Source: Oikopleura dioica
Taxonomy: Eukaryota; Chordata; Appendicularia; Copelata; Oikopleuridae
DNA: 64,000 nucleotides
Assembly (NCBI GenBank): GCA_907165135.1
Contig: OU015568.1
Span: 132,501-196,500 of the forward strand
Direction: 5' to 3'
The translations under genes were made by a program, and so were the position numbers. Every line of letters begins with the position of its first letter. Within the stretch, counting starts at the first letter, position 1. Below are positions 54,400 through 64,000 of the stretch, in pieces. The notes under the pieces are model-generated. The model was not told the origin of the DNA and made no database searches. It saw only the letters and a program-made list of their open reading frames with translations.

Positions 54400-55439
54400 T
54401 TAGACGCAATAATTAGCGGGAACTTCAAGAAGAACAGGAAACCAATTTTCGTCAGTATTTCCAATGACTTGTTGACTAATCACTCGATCTCCTTTGAAAT
54501 CCAGTCGTTCAATTGAAGGACTTCCTTGGCCCGGGACGATGAAAATTGAATTTTTAATCATAATTGCAGATCCAGAAGAGCAGGTCTTAATTCAAATCAA
54601 AATCTTTGCCAGTTTTAGAAACTTACGTTTGTAAGATTGCCGATTCGTTCCCAAATGTCCTTTTCAAGAAGCCAAATCGCTTCTTGTCTTCTTGACTCAT
54701 CCCATCCCCCGGCGAGCAAAAGACTTCCACTTGGAAGGCCCATCAAAAAATGAGAAAATATTTTACTTTAGTAATAATAATAAATAAATGATTTTTTTTC
54801 AATACCTTTTCGGGAAATCAGGTAAAGTTGTCCATCCCGAAGAACCAAGAGTCTCCACTTTATTCTTTCGATTGCCGTATTCACCTCCAACAGTAGTTGG
54901 ATTTCCTTTATAGAAACCAAGTTTTCCATCCACATGAGCATAATTTGAAGAGAAAGTTTCGGTTCAATCTTCTTCCACGAAAACTTCACATCGGTTTTCA
55001 TGGACTAAATCAAAGCAAATTAATGCTTTTTGGCCGTCATCGACCGTAAGCGCCGCAGAGCCACCGTAAAATCTATTGATCAATCGAGTTGGCTGTTCTG
55101 TCCAAGTGCAGCCTTCCAGTTTCGCGATCTTGTTTCCATTATTCTCAAAATTCTAAATTTTCTTACTTTTTGTTTATCCCACCATCCTCCAAAAATGAAG
55201 AGCACATTTTTGACAAGAGCATGAGGAGCCCCTTCAATATAGTCATTGCACGGAGCCACAATTGCCGCGTTATTTCTTGTTTTTCCATCGAAAGACATCG
55301 AAACTGCTTTCAAGTTCTCGCCCATAACCAAAATTGCCGTTCCATCAAAAAAATAAAAATTCTTGATTTCCGCGCGATCATCAAGCTTGAAGATCCGCAT
55401 CTTTTTAGTCTTTAAATTCTGAAAACCGCTCATTTTCAT
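54400..55439 (-). pseudogene. Kelch gene copy 2 (one in-frame TGA)
   Basis: Minus strand. AILVMGENLKAVSMSFDGKT, ALVKNVLFIFGGWWDKQK; a 36-nt intron; IAKLEGCTWTEQPTRLINRF, SAALTVDDGQKALICFD; then TGA (54964-54966); SSNYAHVDGKLGFYKGNPTT VGG; intron; MGLPSGSLLLAGGWDESRRQ, AIWLLEKDIWERIGNLTN; intron; IMIKNSIFIVPGQGSPSIER ... NYCV, stop 54400-54402. At least four kelch blades; the N-terminal cysteine modules found in the 5,780-9,582 gene are not visible here. Close paralog of 61,524-62,325. Confidence 0.65.
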
Positions 55440-55513
55440 TGTCGATAGGTCTCTCTTTTTGTTTTGATTCTTTTTCTAGTTAAATTTTTGTCAAAAAAGC
55501 AAAGCGTTTATTT

Positions 55514-58500
55514 TTAATTTAATCTCTCCTTGATAATTTGCAAAGAAGTTCCCGTTGAACTTGATGATTTGAAACGTAATTTTAATTTCGACAATTGAGT
55601 GATTTTCGTCGCCAAAAATGATCGAGCTTCAAAATAATCGGAATCAATCCAGAGAGAGTAATTTGAATAAGCTCCGAAACTGAGAAAAGTGGATCCATCA
55701 AAGAAACTCAATTCAAATATTTTCATTTCTTGGGAAATGCTTGATTTCTCTGAAAAATTCATTTCGAATCCAAATTTTTCTATTCCATTAAATTTCATCT
55801 CGAATGTTGAAATGTTATTCAATTCTGCGAGGGACAAAAAGAATTTATCCGGAATAATCGTTGACTGTCCGAAACTCCGCGGATATCGCGGCTGACCGAC
55901 AGCGTTCTTGGCAAAAGAAGGAAAAACATCGTCGTGAAACGCAAAAAATGGATTGCTCGTGACGAACATTTGTTCGTTTGCCGGTTGCTGGACGAACTCG
56001 AATTCGAGAAAGTCTTTCAATAGAATTTAATATTTTATTCAAAATTTAAAAATTTTTAATAAGAATAAATCTTTTCCTAAATAGAACTTCACTTCAAAAG
56101 AAAAATCGAAAACGTAATTTTGAATGAATATTTTCTCCTCGTAAATGATCCCGTTTCCGAAGTATTCGCACTCGTCGTTGTTATAGCCCGATTGACCCGT
56201 GTACCAGCCATCAAAAGCAAATAATTTCGAATAACAGAAAGATTTCTCTTTGTATTTATCAAGCGAACCGATCCACTCGCGACCGAGGGTCACGAATTTG
56301 CCTTCTGCCTCCAACAACACCGAGTAAAGTGTGTTTGAGAGATCGATACTTCTTGCCACCAGAATCAACAGCAGTCGACCTAAGTCAATCTTTTTTCGGT
56401 TAAATTAAATTTATCAAATTCAATTATCACGATCTGTGGGTTAAACTAATTTTTGGAACAGATTTTTATGAAGAGAGTTTTGATTGGCCGGTAGGCCAAA
56501 TACAGCAATCTTATTGGTAATCAAAAAATTCACTTCCGAAAATTGGTTTGGTCCCGATCTGTGATTAACAAAATTTAACTCGTTCCAAAGGGACCACGTG
56601 GACAAGATCAAGATCTCTCAGCTCTGCCGACACTCCGAATTCCCCTTTTTTCCAGCCTTTCTCCGACTCTTCGCGCTTTCTTATTCTGTTCAAAGAGACA
56701 GTTCTCGACAACCTGATGAAGTGATCACCAAGCTTAACGCTCATCAAGTAAAACACTCCTTTGAAGCTGATCGATAAAACTTTGCCGTTAATGTGATTGC
56801 TGGGAACATAACCTTGCGCTTCTTCGAATTTCCTCGCATTGAAATCGGGGGCGTAGTAGTAGCATTTGTCTTCTTTTCCAGTTGGTCGACTTTCAAGGGT
56901 CAAAAAGAGTGGTCTTCGGCGACTTGGGCAAACGGCGATGTGAATTAATTTAAATTCATTGATCATAAAACTTTATTTTAATGGCTTCCCCACAATCAAT
57001 CCTGACTTCACCATCTTCAATCCCGGCTTCAACAACTTCGATCCTTGCTTTTCAGACGTCAATTCTAATGGCTCAAACGTCAATCTTGGCATCTCCAACG
57101 TGAATCCCGGCTTCTTTAACGCCGATCCGGGCGTCACTTACTTCAATCCTAGCCTCACATACATCAGTTCCGGCTTCTCAGTTTTCAATCATGGCTTCTC
57201 CAAGATTGGATTGACGTTTGAGAAGCCAAATAATTTTTTCGAAATAATGTTTAGTGATCAATCAAAATAAATTCGCATCGCCGTTTGCCCAAGATCTCCG
57301 TTTCCCCAAGTTGGGCAAACGGCCATTTGGGCAAACGGCGACTTGGGCAGACGGCGACTTGGGCAAACGGAGACCACTCGGTCAAAAATTATATTAAAAT
57401 TTTTAATCATAAAAATCATCCTTATGGACCCTTTTCAGATAACGACGACCGGAAAGACTTTAGTTTCTTTTTCTTTGTTCTCTATTTCAATTTGATGAGT
57501 CCCGATCGAAGAGCTGTAATGAAAGACGAAGAAGCCACTAACAGATAATTTAATGAAATTTACGAGTGTAAACTTACATTTTTTTGTGTTGATTTTCGAT
57601 TAAAACTGAAGAACCATCGATTTCTTTAACTTTGAGCAAGTTTCCTCCTGCATCGACCAAATAATGCTCGCCATTGAGAAAAGTCGCGCCGATTGACTTT
57701 TGCTGTTTTTTAATTTTATACAATAATTTTGCTTTTATCGAACAAAAACATTCATGGGAAAAGAAGTTTTCTGAAAAGGTTAAATTCTTCAAATTTTTAA
57801 CAGTTGTTTCGTTCGCCGCCGGGAAATTTGACAAAATAACCGGATATTCTTTGTAAAACGTTTCGCGATCGTAAAGTCTCTTTGTTATGAGTTCTCTTCC
57901 ATTTTGGACTTAAAAGGTTGGCATAAGGTGCGCACGGTTATTATTCCGCATTTCAAATATGTCAACTTTCCTTCAGTCCTTTTGCCATTCTTAAGATCCC
58001 AAACGGGAACAAGCGTTTGCTCATTCAAGACCTTCTGGCACTGATAAAAAGGACAAGGACATCCTCCTCGGCAATATTTCTCGAAAGGACAAACTTCTCC
58101 CGCAAAATCATGTGATCTTGACAATTGAACGCAGATTTGATCGCAGCGCGAAGCAGTTTTATTCCTTGTTGATTCCAAAACGAGAGTTTCCGAACAAAGA
58201 TGGCGGCAAACGAATCGGTCTTTTTTCATGTTTTAAAGGGGACAAGAAACTAAAAGAGCTATTTTGAAAAACATGGCATAGAACTTTTGTTTTTTGCATC
58301 GCACTTGATTGATTGCATTCTCTTTGTCCGTGAAGGTTAGAGGTGGCTCTACTGGTCTTTCCTGAATTTTGATTGCAGCTGGTTGAGTGAAATTGCCAGT
58401 TCCTATGCAATCATGAAGCAAGTGCGCGCAGTAGTCCATATCGTTTGTAACAGTGCAATTCTTGAAGCCTACTTGGCAAACACCCGTTAAATATGTTGGC

Positions 58501-58665
58501 TGGATTCGAGATGCCAGCATCGAATAGTAGTTAGCTTTAAATACTCTTTAACTGAGGTAAATCGGATCTGAATACTTATTCCGACGACGGTGCCCCAGAA
58601 AATGCAGCCGAACAACATGTAAACAGCGAATTGAGGCATCGTTGCGTTCCCGCTGAAAAATAGTA
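55514..58665 (-). CDS. Secreted cysteine-rich protein gene, larvacean type, partly disrupted
   Basis: From the 5' end (right): a signal-like MPQFAVYMLFGCIFWGTVVG near 58600-58640; an exon 58233-58530 with MLASRIQPTYLTGVCQVGFK, DMDYCAHLLHDC; a cysteine exon 57885-58229 (CPFEKYCRGGCPCPFYQC, a spacing also seen in the cysteine module of the ShKT-kelch gene); an exon 57574-57880 (VDAGGNLLKVKEIDGSSVLI); then exons at 56565-56900 (YYYAPDFNARKFEEAQGYVP), 56039-56368 (FDGWYTGQSGYNNDECEYFG) and 55514-56020 (aromatic, ending LQIIKERLN). Splice joins are only partly verified. A 473-bp element sits at 56907-57379 at an exon edge. Extracellular role inferred only from the signal and cysteines. Confidence 0.4.
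56907..57379. mobile_element. 473-bp element with 8-9 bp duplication (G)GTCAAAAA
   Basis: Ends GAGTGGTCT(T/C)CG and inverse; GGTCAAAAA at 56898-56906 and 57380-57388. The right 100 bp repeats CGACTTGGGCAAACGG in alternating orientation, like the sub-terminal arrays of the 33315-34070 element. The interior (56990-57215) is a separate degenerate 30-bp tandem array that happens to be open on the plus strand (units like NPGFNNFDP). Confidence 0.85.
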
Positions 58666-58689
58666 ACGATAATCAACGATTAGGTTCTG

Positions 58690-58847
58690 TTCTACTTGAG
58701 AAAAAGAATTCAGGTAGTAGGGGGTTATCATTCGAGCTGCCCCTAAGTTAGGGACCCTAACCCTAAATCTAACCCATGGGTCTGCGCCCTCCCCCCTCCC
58801 CGGGACCTGAGCCAGGGTGCTTCGATAAGAGTTCCCAGTCCCTAACC
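58690..58847. repeat. Telomere-like and C-rich tract
   Basis: GACCCTAACCCTAAATCTAACCC near 58752 and CCCTAACCCTAACC near 58832 border a C-rich patch (CCCTCCCCCCTCCCCGGG). Degenerate internal telomere-type units. Confidence 0.5.
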
Positions 58848-59660
58848 CTAACCAATAGCCCATTCTAGATCGTCGAATACTACTGCCACCAAAATTTTCA
58901 TGTTAACCAGTACGTACTGAAGCGAGAAGCGTTTTTTCGATTTCCAGAAGTTGTCCTTCTCAAACTCGTCAGAGAAGAAGCCCGTGAATCGTTCAGGAAC
59001 GTCCTTTGCCGGCGTTTTCGTTTTTTCCTTTTCAAGTCGCTCTAACATTTTTACAAGCTCAGATTTCTTCTCGCCCTTCGCATTTTTGACCCCACTGGCG
59101 AATTTTTCTCTTAAGTTTCGGATGCTTTTAACCGATCTTTGAAAAACCCCGTCGTTTTCTCTGTCCTCTTCGTTGTCTTCAACTTGACTGAAACCTTCCA
59201 CGAATTTCTTCGCCCTCCTATTGGCTATCTTGACAGTGGGCTTAACCTTCTATATATTCGGCATCAAAATGCCTCCTCCAAGCTCTAGCAGCGTTTTCTT
59301 GACTTTATTCGGAAAAAGGACGATTCCGTCGATCGTTTTCATCACTGTTCCGACAGCGTGGCATTCGAGGCATCTAACATTTGCCAACTCATTCGATTTC
59401 GGGCCTTTTTGGGCGGTAGTCTTTTTCATCGGACTTTTTTGAATCCTTACAGGATTACGACTTTTGGACATTTTCGCCTCAGCTGGCAAAGGATCATTTT
59501 TGCTCTTCGTTTGGTTCTCTTTTTGCTGCTTTTGTTGCAAATCATTGCTCATCGGATGAATTTCCTCTTCAGCAGGTTTCGTTTTATACCGACCTTTCGG
59601 CTTTTTAATTTTTGGCGGGGGCGTCCCTTCCACTGATTCTTCCTCGATTCTCGATTTCAT
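58848..59660 (-). pseudogene. Basic, unrecognised protein with one amber codon
   Basis: Minus strand, start 59658-59660 (MKSRIEEESVEGTPPPKIKK PKGRYK). Lys/Gln-rich region, then RCLECHAVGTVMKTIDGIVL (C-x2-C-H), NKVKKTLLELGGGILMPNI, TAG (59250-59252), and in the same frame KVKPTVKIANRRAKKFVEGF, a coiled segment SELVKMLERLEKEKTK, PERFTGFFSDEFEKDNFWKS and an end in VAVVFDDLEWAIG. Without the TAG it is one 270-codon open frame with no intron, which strongly suggests a coding past. The basic composition suggests a nuclear or nucleic-acid-binding protein. The family is unknown. Confidence 0.45.
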
Positions 59661-59699
59661 TTTGAAAATAAAATCAAAGTCGACTCTGAAAGTGAACAA

Positions 59700-60080
59700 A
59701 ATCAGCTCCTGCCGCTTGTTAAATAGGTATTTTAATCCTCGGAAGAGCTCCCCTAGTCGGTGTTATTGACCGAAAGAACTCTGGCTGGGATTATTTGACT
59801 CTGGCTTGGCATTCACGTCATTCTCGAAGCGAAGATCCAAATGTGACGGATAATTTCTGCTCTTTCGGCGATGAAGAAGCGCGATGAGAATTGAGAACTC
59901 AAGAGATGAAAATAATCACTGACTAAGGTTTTGATGACCCTTAATGAAAAGCCGCTTTGCGGCTTCGCCAAATTGTAATTTCAATTTCGCGGCTTTTCAT
60001 TTATTGTCCCTAAAACCTGAGTCAGGTTTAAAACACAGGCTGCCGAGCCGAAATCATCCATTTATCGCTCATTTTTCAAT
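59700..60080. other. No gene seen
   Basis: Contains the short palindrome AAAAGCCGC...GCGGCTTTTC at 59947-59998. Otherwise nothing recognised. Confidence 0.4.
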
Positions 60081-60089
60081 TTCTTATTC

Positions 60090-60325
60090 ATGGGAGCTGG
60101 CAAAAATGCGGCAAAACGTACTGAAGCGTCAGGAAAATCTACAATCCTGCACTGACGAGACTGAAAAATAAAGGAAAGCGCAAGTCAATTTCAAACAAAT
60201 GCGAAGCAGCTCAAAGAAAAGGTGAAAAAAGGGAGTTTTTTGAAGACTTGCTTATGTTATATTTTTCAGTTCAAGACGAAGAAATGGTTTCAGCTTTGAA
60301 TTCCTGGAAAAAAAATTAGAAACTA
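60090..60325 (+). pseudogene. R-SNARE (VAMP/synaptobrevin)-like fragment
   Basis: The plus strand reads ELAKMRQNVLKRQENLQSCT DETEK, a TAA, RKAQVNF, then one base later NAKQLKEK, and after a GTGAAA...TTTTCAG intron FKTKKWFQ. The spacing M-R-x-N-V-x-K-x-L-x-R-x-x-x-L matches the R-SNARE helix, with the layer-zero Arg represented in KRQENL, followed by K-L-K-x-K-x-x-W as in VAMP juxtamembrane regions. VAMPs drive vesicle fusion. No transmembrane segment follows. Stop and frameshift indicate a dead fragment. Confidence 0.4.
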
Positions 60326-60381
60326 ATAATCTACTGTAAAGTTGGATAATTATTAAAAATCACGAAGAAATAAATTTTTAT

Positions 60382-61070
60382 TTAAGGGATCCCCCCCCGA
60401 TCCGAAAAATTTTCCCAAAAAGTATCGAGCGGTGCATATTTAGATTCCTCGTGATCTGAGCGTCATTTTTTACCTTTATGTCAAGGCCCTCATATCACGT
60501 GATTTCTCGTGAAAGCGTGTTGAAGTTGCATTATAATCTATACTTAGCAAAAATTTTCGATTTTTTCAGAATTTGAAGGTCTTCATAACGGGGCAAATAG
60601 GGGCTTATTTGAAAGCATATAACGCCCTCATCAAGAAATAAACAGTTTTCGAGAAAGAAATTCATCACTTGGCGGCGATAGAGAGCAAAAAGACTCCAAA
60701 AGATCGCTAAAATGACGGCTGAAAGTTTTATAATAAGAAAATTTTTTTCTACTTTCCCAAACTTGATGATCATGCATGCAAATGTAGACAAGGGTTCAAT
60801 CTTCCTAAAAATGAAGAGATATTAGGAATCCATAAGCCCAATAAAAAGTAGATACAACTTGAAAATGACCGAAAATGGCCGTTTTTGCAACCTAACTCAC
60901 TTTGACGGCTTCTAATGCATAAGTGAATCTTATAACTAGGGGCTTATCATGCATGCATTTGCTCGTCAAGAAACGGGCTTCAATTTGAGCCCCTATACAG
61001 CCCCACACGGAAGACGAGTAAAAAGTAGATAGGGGTCAAAGTTGGGAAAATTGGGGGGGGGATCCCTTAA
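60382..61070. mobile_element. TTAA-bounded inverted-repeat element 5 (681 bp)
   Basis: Ends TTAA-GGGATCCCCCCCC and GGGGGGGGATCCC-TTAA; symmetry inside is partial (AATTTTCCCAA / TTGGGAAAATT). It has an internal duplicated phrase 'aggggcttat..gaaagcat / atgcatgc'. The right TTAA (61067-61070) is shared with element 6. Confidence 0.85.
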
Positions 61071-61449
61071 GGGGGTAGAAACAGCTTTCTCGATTTTGGA
61101 CTGTAGCTACATAAAAGAAAACATCAGATTTATGTATGTTAACAAATTTCCTCATAAATGTTCCTAAAAAGGGTGTTCAGCTTCACAAAAATTTGAATTG
61201 AATTTGTTCTCCTATCACGTGACTCGAGATATTCGAGGTTGAAAATACGCGAAAATCGAGAATTTCGGAGAGATGAGTTTCTTCTGAGCCCGATTACTCA
61301 AAAATTTGATGACTAAAACAAATTTCGAGGAAGATGTTCCTAGATCTAAGATGTTTCTATCTAGGATAATTGAAAATCTAAGATTTTCTTGGCTGTACCG
61401 CCAGTCAAAAATCGCCTTTTTTCGAAAAAAGCTGTTTCTACCCCCTTAA
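61067..61449. mobile_element. TTAA-bounded inverted-repeat element 6 (375 bp), abutting element 5
   Basis: Ends TTAA-GGGGGTAGAAACAGCTTT and the exact inverse AAAGCTGTTTCTACCCCC-TTAA (61446-61449). AT-rich, non-coding. Confidence 0.88.
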
Positions 61450-61523
61450 AAAAAATATGAAATAAATAATGCACAGATAAATGATTTATTTAATTTTTAA
61501 TGATAAAAGAAATAAGAGAAAAG

Positions 61524-62325
61524 CTAAAAATAATTTCTTCTATTTTTTTGGAAAGGAATCGAATTTCCTTCTGTATTTCCAATGACTCTTCGACTGATCA
61601 ATCGATCTCCTTCGAAATCCAGTCGTTCGATTGCATATTGACCTCCGAAGCCAGGGACGATGAAAACTGAGTTTTTGATCATGATTGCAGATGCAGAAGT
61701 GCAGCCCTTAATTCAAATCAAAATCTTTGACAGCTTTAGAAACTCACGTGTTGTAGATTGCCGATTTCTTTCCAAATGCCGTTTTCAAGAAGCCAAATTG
61801 CTTTTTGTATTCCGACCTCATACCATCCCCCGGCGAGCAAAAGAGTTCCACTCGGAAGGCCCATCAAAACATCCCATTTTATTAAACTATAATAATTATA
61901 GTAAATGAATGAATTTCTCTCAATACCTTTCCGGGAAATCAGTTAAAGTCGTCCAGCCCGAAGAACCAAAAGTCTCCACTTTATTCTTTCCATCGCCGTA
62001 GGTACCGTCAACAGTAGTTGGATTCCCTTGATAGAAGCCGAGTTTTCCTCCCCAATGACCGTAATTTGAAGAGAAAGTTTCCGTTGAAAATTTTCCATCA
62101 AAATCTTCACATCTCTTGTAATCCTCCCAAGCAAAGCAAATTAATGCATTTTGTACATCATCGAGCGTAAGCGCCGCAGAGCCATACGAAAATCTATTGA
62201 TCAATCGAGATGGCTCTTCTGTCCAAGTGCAGCCGACCAGTTTTCCGATCTTGACTCAATTATTCTAAAAATTCTAAATTTTCTTACTTTTTGTCTATCC
62301 AAAAACAATCCTCCAAAAATGTCAT
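61524..62325 (-). pseudogene. Kelch gene copy 3, truncated at both ends
   Basis: Minus strand. A short piece IFGGLFLDRQK, intron, IGKLVGCTWTEEPSRLINRF, SAALTLDDVQNALICFAWED, SSNYGHWGGKLGFYQGNPTT; an intron with AT-rich content; MGLPSGTLLLAGGWYEVGIQ, IWLLENGIWKEIGNLQ; an intron of about 42 nt; IMIKNSVFIVPGFGG and an altered end (NSIPFQKNRRNYF) instead of the usual ...VxANYC(V). The 5' end dissolves into the AT-rich 'tatacggtatac' tract at 62345-62390. No internal stop in the remaining part. Nearest relative is the copy at 54,400. Confidence 0.6.
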
Positions 62326-62334
62326 AGGTGATGA

Positions 62335-62400
62335 CTCAGACCCTAAAAACTATACGGTATACGGTATATGATATATTATATCATATATATCAAAGCATCT
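62335..62400. repeat. AT-rich palindromic tract
   Basis: TATACGGTATACGGTATATGATATATTATATCATATAT: overlapping palindromes that mark the break point of kelch copy 3. Possibly recombination-prone. Confidence 0.5.
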
Positions 62401-62538
62401 TTTCAGAAAGAGAGGAGAAAACTCTTCCTTTGCTCTGCTTAGCTTGCTGGATTTTGGAAAATCTAGCGAAACTCGCACGTGTATTAATAATTTTATTATA
62501 ATAATTACTTCAAAATAATAGAAATTCACCACTTTTAG

Positions 62539-64000
62539 ATGTCCGAAGATGTCCTGTTATCCGACTCGGAGTCATTTCATTCGGGCTTGAGTGAAAAAGA
62601 CTTAAAGGAAAATGACTATGACGACGAAGCAAAATACATTCGAGGCTCTTCTTTCGACATGTTCGAATTCGAAAGAGTGGATCAGCGAGGCCGCACGCCG
62701 CTGCATATTGCTATCTCCCTAGGACATTTTGAAATTGTGAGATCATCGTGTGATTCTAGCTGACTCTATGGGAAATTAATAACTGATTTAGGTGTAAATC
62801 CGAGTTCGAAAAATGCAGGAGGCTGGTCCGCCCTGCACGAAGCAACGTCAATCGGCGTTCCTGAGTTTGTTATTGAAATTCTTGATGTGAGTGACATGAT
62901 GTCCTCAATCGGTCTCCCGTCGAGGTTAGATAGATAAGGCCGTTTCCGCCGAGAATCAACTGTTCTCACTTCCTATCAGCCGTTTTCCCTCGCCCTTTCT
63001 GTGCACGATCCGCAAGGATCACTCATTCATGCAATAGTTTCTTTACAAAACACACACTCAAGCAAAGCCCAGTGTTTTACCCACTGTGTAATAAATATGC
63101 TACAGTCACATAGAGTCCAGTACATTGAGCAAGGCAAAACTCATGTCATTCTCGTCAATCGCGCAAGTTTTCGAAAAATCAACGAGCTTCAGGGACGCAG
63201 CGCGTTTTTGAAGCGCTTCTTCAGCATACCCCGAGATGAAGTGGGAGATCACGAGCATGATCCCGCTCGTTGATCGTTTTTGTCCATCGGATACGATGAA
63301 AATTTGGAAAAAAAGGAGCAAACATTCGAGCCGACTTTCACCTTGTTGGAATGGAGAAAATGTCCTTCAAAAGAGGATTCAAGAGTATCCTTTTTAAACT
63401 GAACGAGAAGTCAAAAGTTCCAAGCGGAGACATTGTAGAAGTCGACCACGTTGAGAAAACAGCATCTTTCGAAAGCTGGTCCGCTGAGGAAGGATCAGTA
63501 AATACTGATAGGTTTCTAGATAAAATATTTCAAGGAAATACTCCTTTTTAGAGTTACTCCTATGAATCCACGATTCGTCAGTCTCACCACGGCCCAGCGA
63601 CTCCGCTTGGAATGAACAAGTCTCTGGATACGACTGCGATGTTTACAATATAAATGGAGTAGAACCTCTTCAGAGGACGAGGACAAAACACTGTGAAGTG
63701 AATCCAAAGACTGATGGAACAGCTTTAAAACGCTCCTCGAGTAGTAGCTCTGGGGTTGAAACCTTTGTACAAATCTTAGGCGTCGATAAGGGAACGAAAC
63801 TTACAGACACAACTACTAGTTCTTTCAAACAAGCGTACAATCCAGGAACAAATTGATAATTGAATACAAGACAGGCAAAACAGAATTCCAGACGCTTCAA
63901 CTCCAGAAAAATACTTTAACCCGGCTCCGGAAACTGAGAATAAAGATATCTGTCGTCCGAGAATTATGAAAGAAAAGCGTCAATCTTTCAAGGGCTCTGC
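62539..64000 (+). pseudogene. ANKRD13-family gene, 3' end outside the window, two frameshifts
   Basis: Start 62539: MSEDVLLSDSESFHSGLSEK, then ankyrin repeats VDQRGRTPLHIAISLGHFEI and, after a 54-nt intron, GGWSALHEATSIGVPEFVIE. Then, after a longer intron or unresolved part, MKWEITSMIPLVDRFCPSDT, MKIWKK, and in the +1 frame GANIRADFHLVGMEKMSFKR, LFKLNEKSK, and later WNEQVSGYDCDVYNINGVEP. These are the conserved blocks of ANKRD13 proteins (MKWEFTS; ICPNDVCRIWK; DITLLGFENM), ubiquitin-binding adaptors in endosomal receptor traffic. One frameshift is a seventh A in the run 63308-63314; another is near 63600. It runs off the right edge. Confidence 0.7.

Noticed and set aside
60382..61449. Single long element from the first to the last TTAA
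   Set aside because: The outer ends do not match each other; each inner pair matches within 60382-61070 and within 61067-61449, so two elements.
1..64000. Alternative genetic code with TAG as sense
   Set aside because: TAA and TGA also interrupt frames, and several good genes end at TAG-independent stops; frameshifts occur as well. Decay or base error is simpler.
1..64000. tRNA, rRNA or spliced-leader genes
   Set aside because: I looked for tRNA A/B box pairs, 5S-type sequence and SL-like donors and found nothing I could support by eye. A covariance-model scan would decide.

Overview
The window reads as a chordate nuclear genome and most likely a larvacean tunicate (Oikopleura-like). The reasons are GT-AG introns of about 35-65 nt that restore reading frames wherever I tested them, and two connexin copies (connexins are chordate-specific) with the EL1 pattern C-x6-C-x3-C. 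A family of cysteine-rich plus kelch secreted proteins and widely scattered TTAGGG motifs fit the same picture. I cannot name the species. The bacterial frame (operons, ribosome binding sites) does not apply.

The central observation is one giant mobile element. A minus-strand connexin gene has its 3' half at 14,414-15,081 and its 5' half at 31,880-32,405. Between them lies a 16.8 kb segment (15,082-31,879). It has imperfect 360 bp terminal inverted repeats starting TAGGGATGGCATAC and is flanked on both sides by the same 8-bp duplication, CCCATCAC. Removing it with one duplication rejoins the connexin in frame. The paralogous connexin at 12,784-13,880 shows the same site empty. Inside the element are a deadenylase (CNOT7/8) fragment, a spliced plus-strand gene of unknown function, several minus-strand spliced exons of unknown function, a 3.8 kb satellite of about 56-bp hairpin-bearing monomers with a 1.6 kb higher-order period, two small intact genes by the right end, and several nested smaller elements.

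Left flank (1-15,000): a decayed large gene with a possible CHAT-like end; a decayed secreted cysteine-rich gene; a ShKT-cysteine-rich-kelch gene (5,780-9,582) whose intron holds two abutting TTAA elements; fragments of a DNase I-like gene and a GT31 glycosyltransferase; connexin copy A.

Right flank (32,000-64,000): a 5'-truncated kelch gene fused to the connexin edge; DRC5/TCTE1 (axonemal dynein regulation); VPS28 (ESCRT-I); a golgin-like coiled-coil gene; a small zinc-binding protein; ZDHHC6 palmitoyltransferase; an HSD17B-type reductase; two more kelch copies; a cysteine-rich secreted gene; a basic protein; an R-SNARE fragment; and ANKRD13, running off the end. Most recognisable genes carry one to a few in-frame stops or frameshifts. 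The region is therefore either a pseudogene-rich, rearranged segment (sex-linked or pericentromeric would fit) or an assembly with residual base errors. ZDHHC6 and the two small genes inside the giant element look intact over what is visible.

The window is very rich in non-autonomous DNA elements. One class has 8-bp target duplications (many with YAGGG ends, hAT-like); another is bounded by TTAA, with neighbours sharing a single TTAA.
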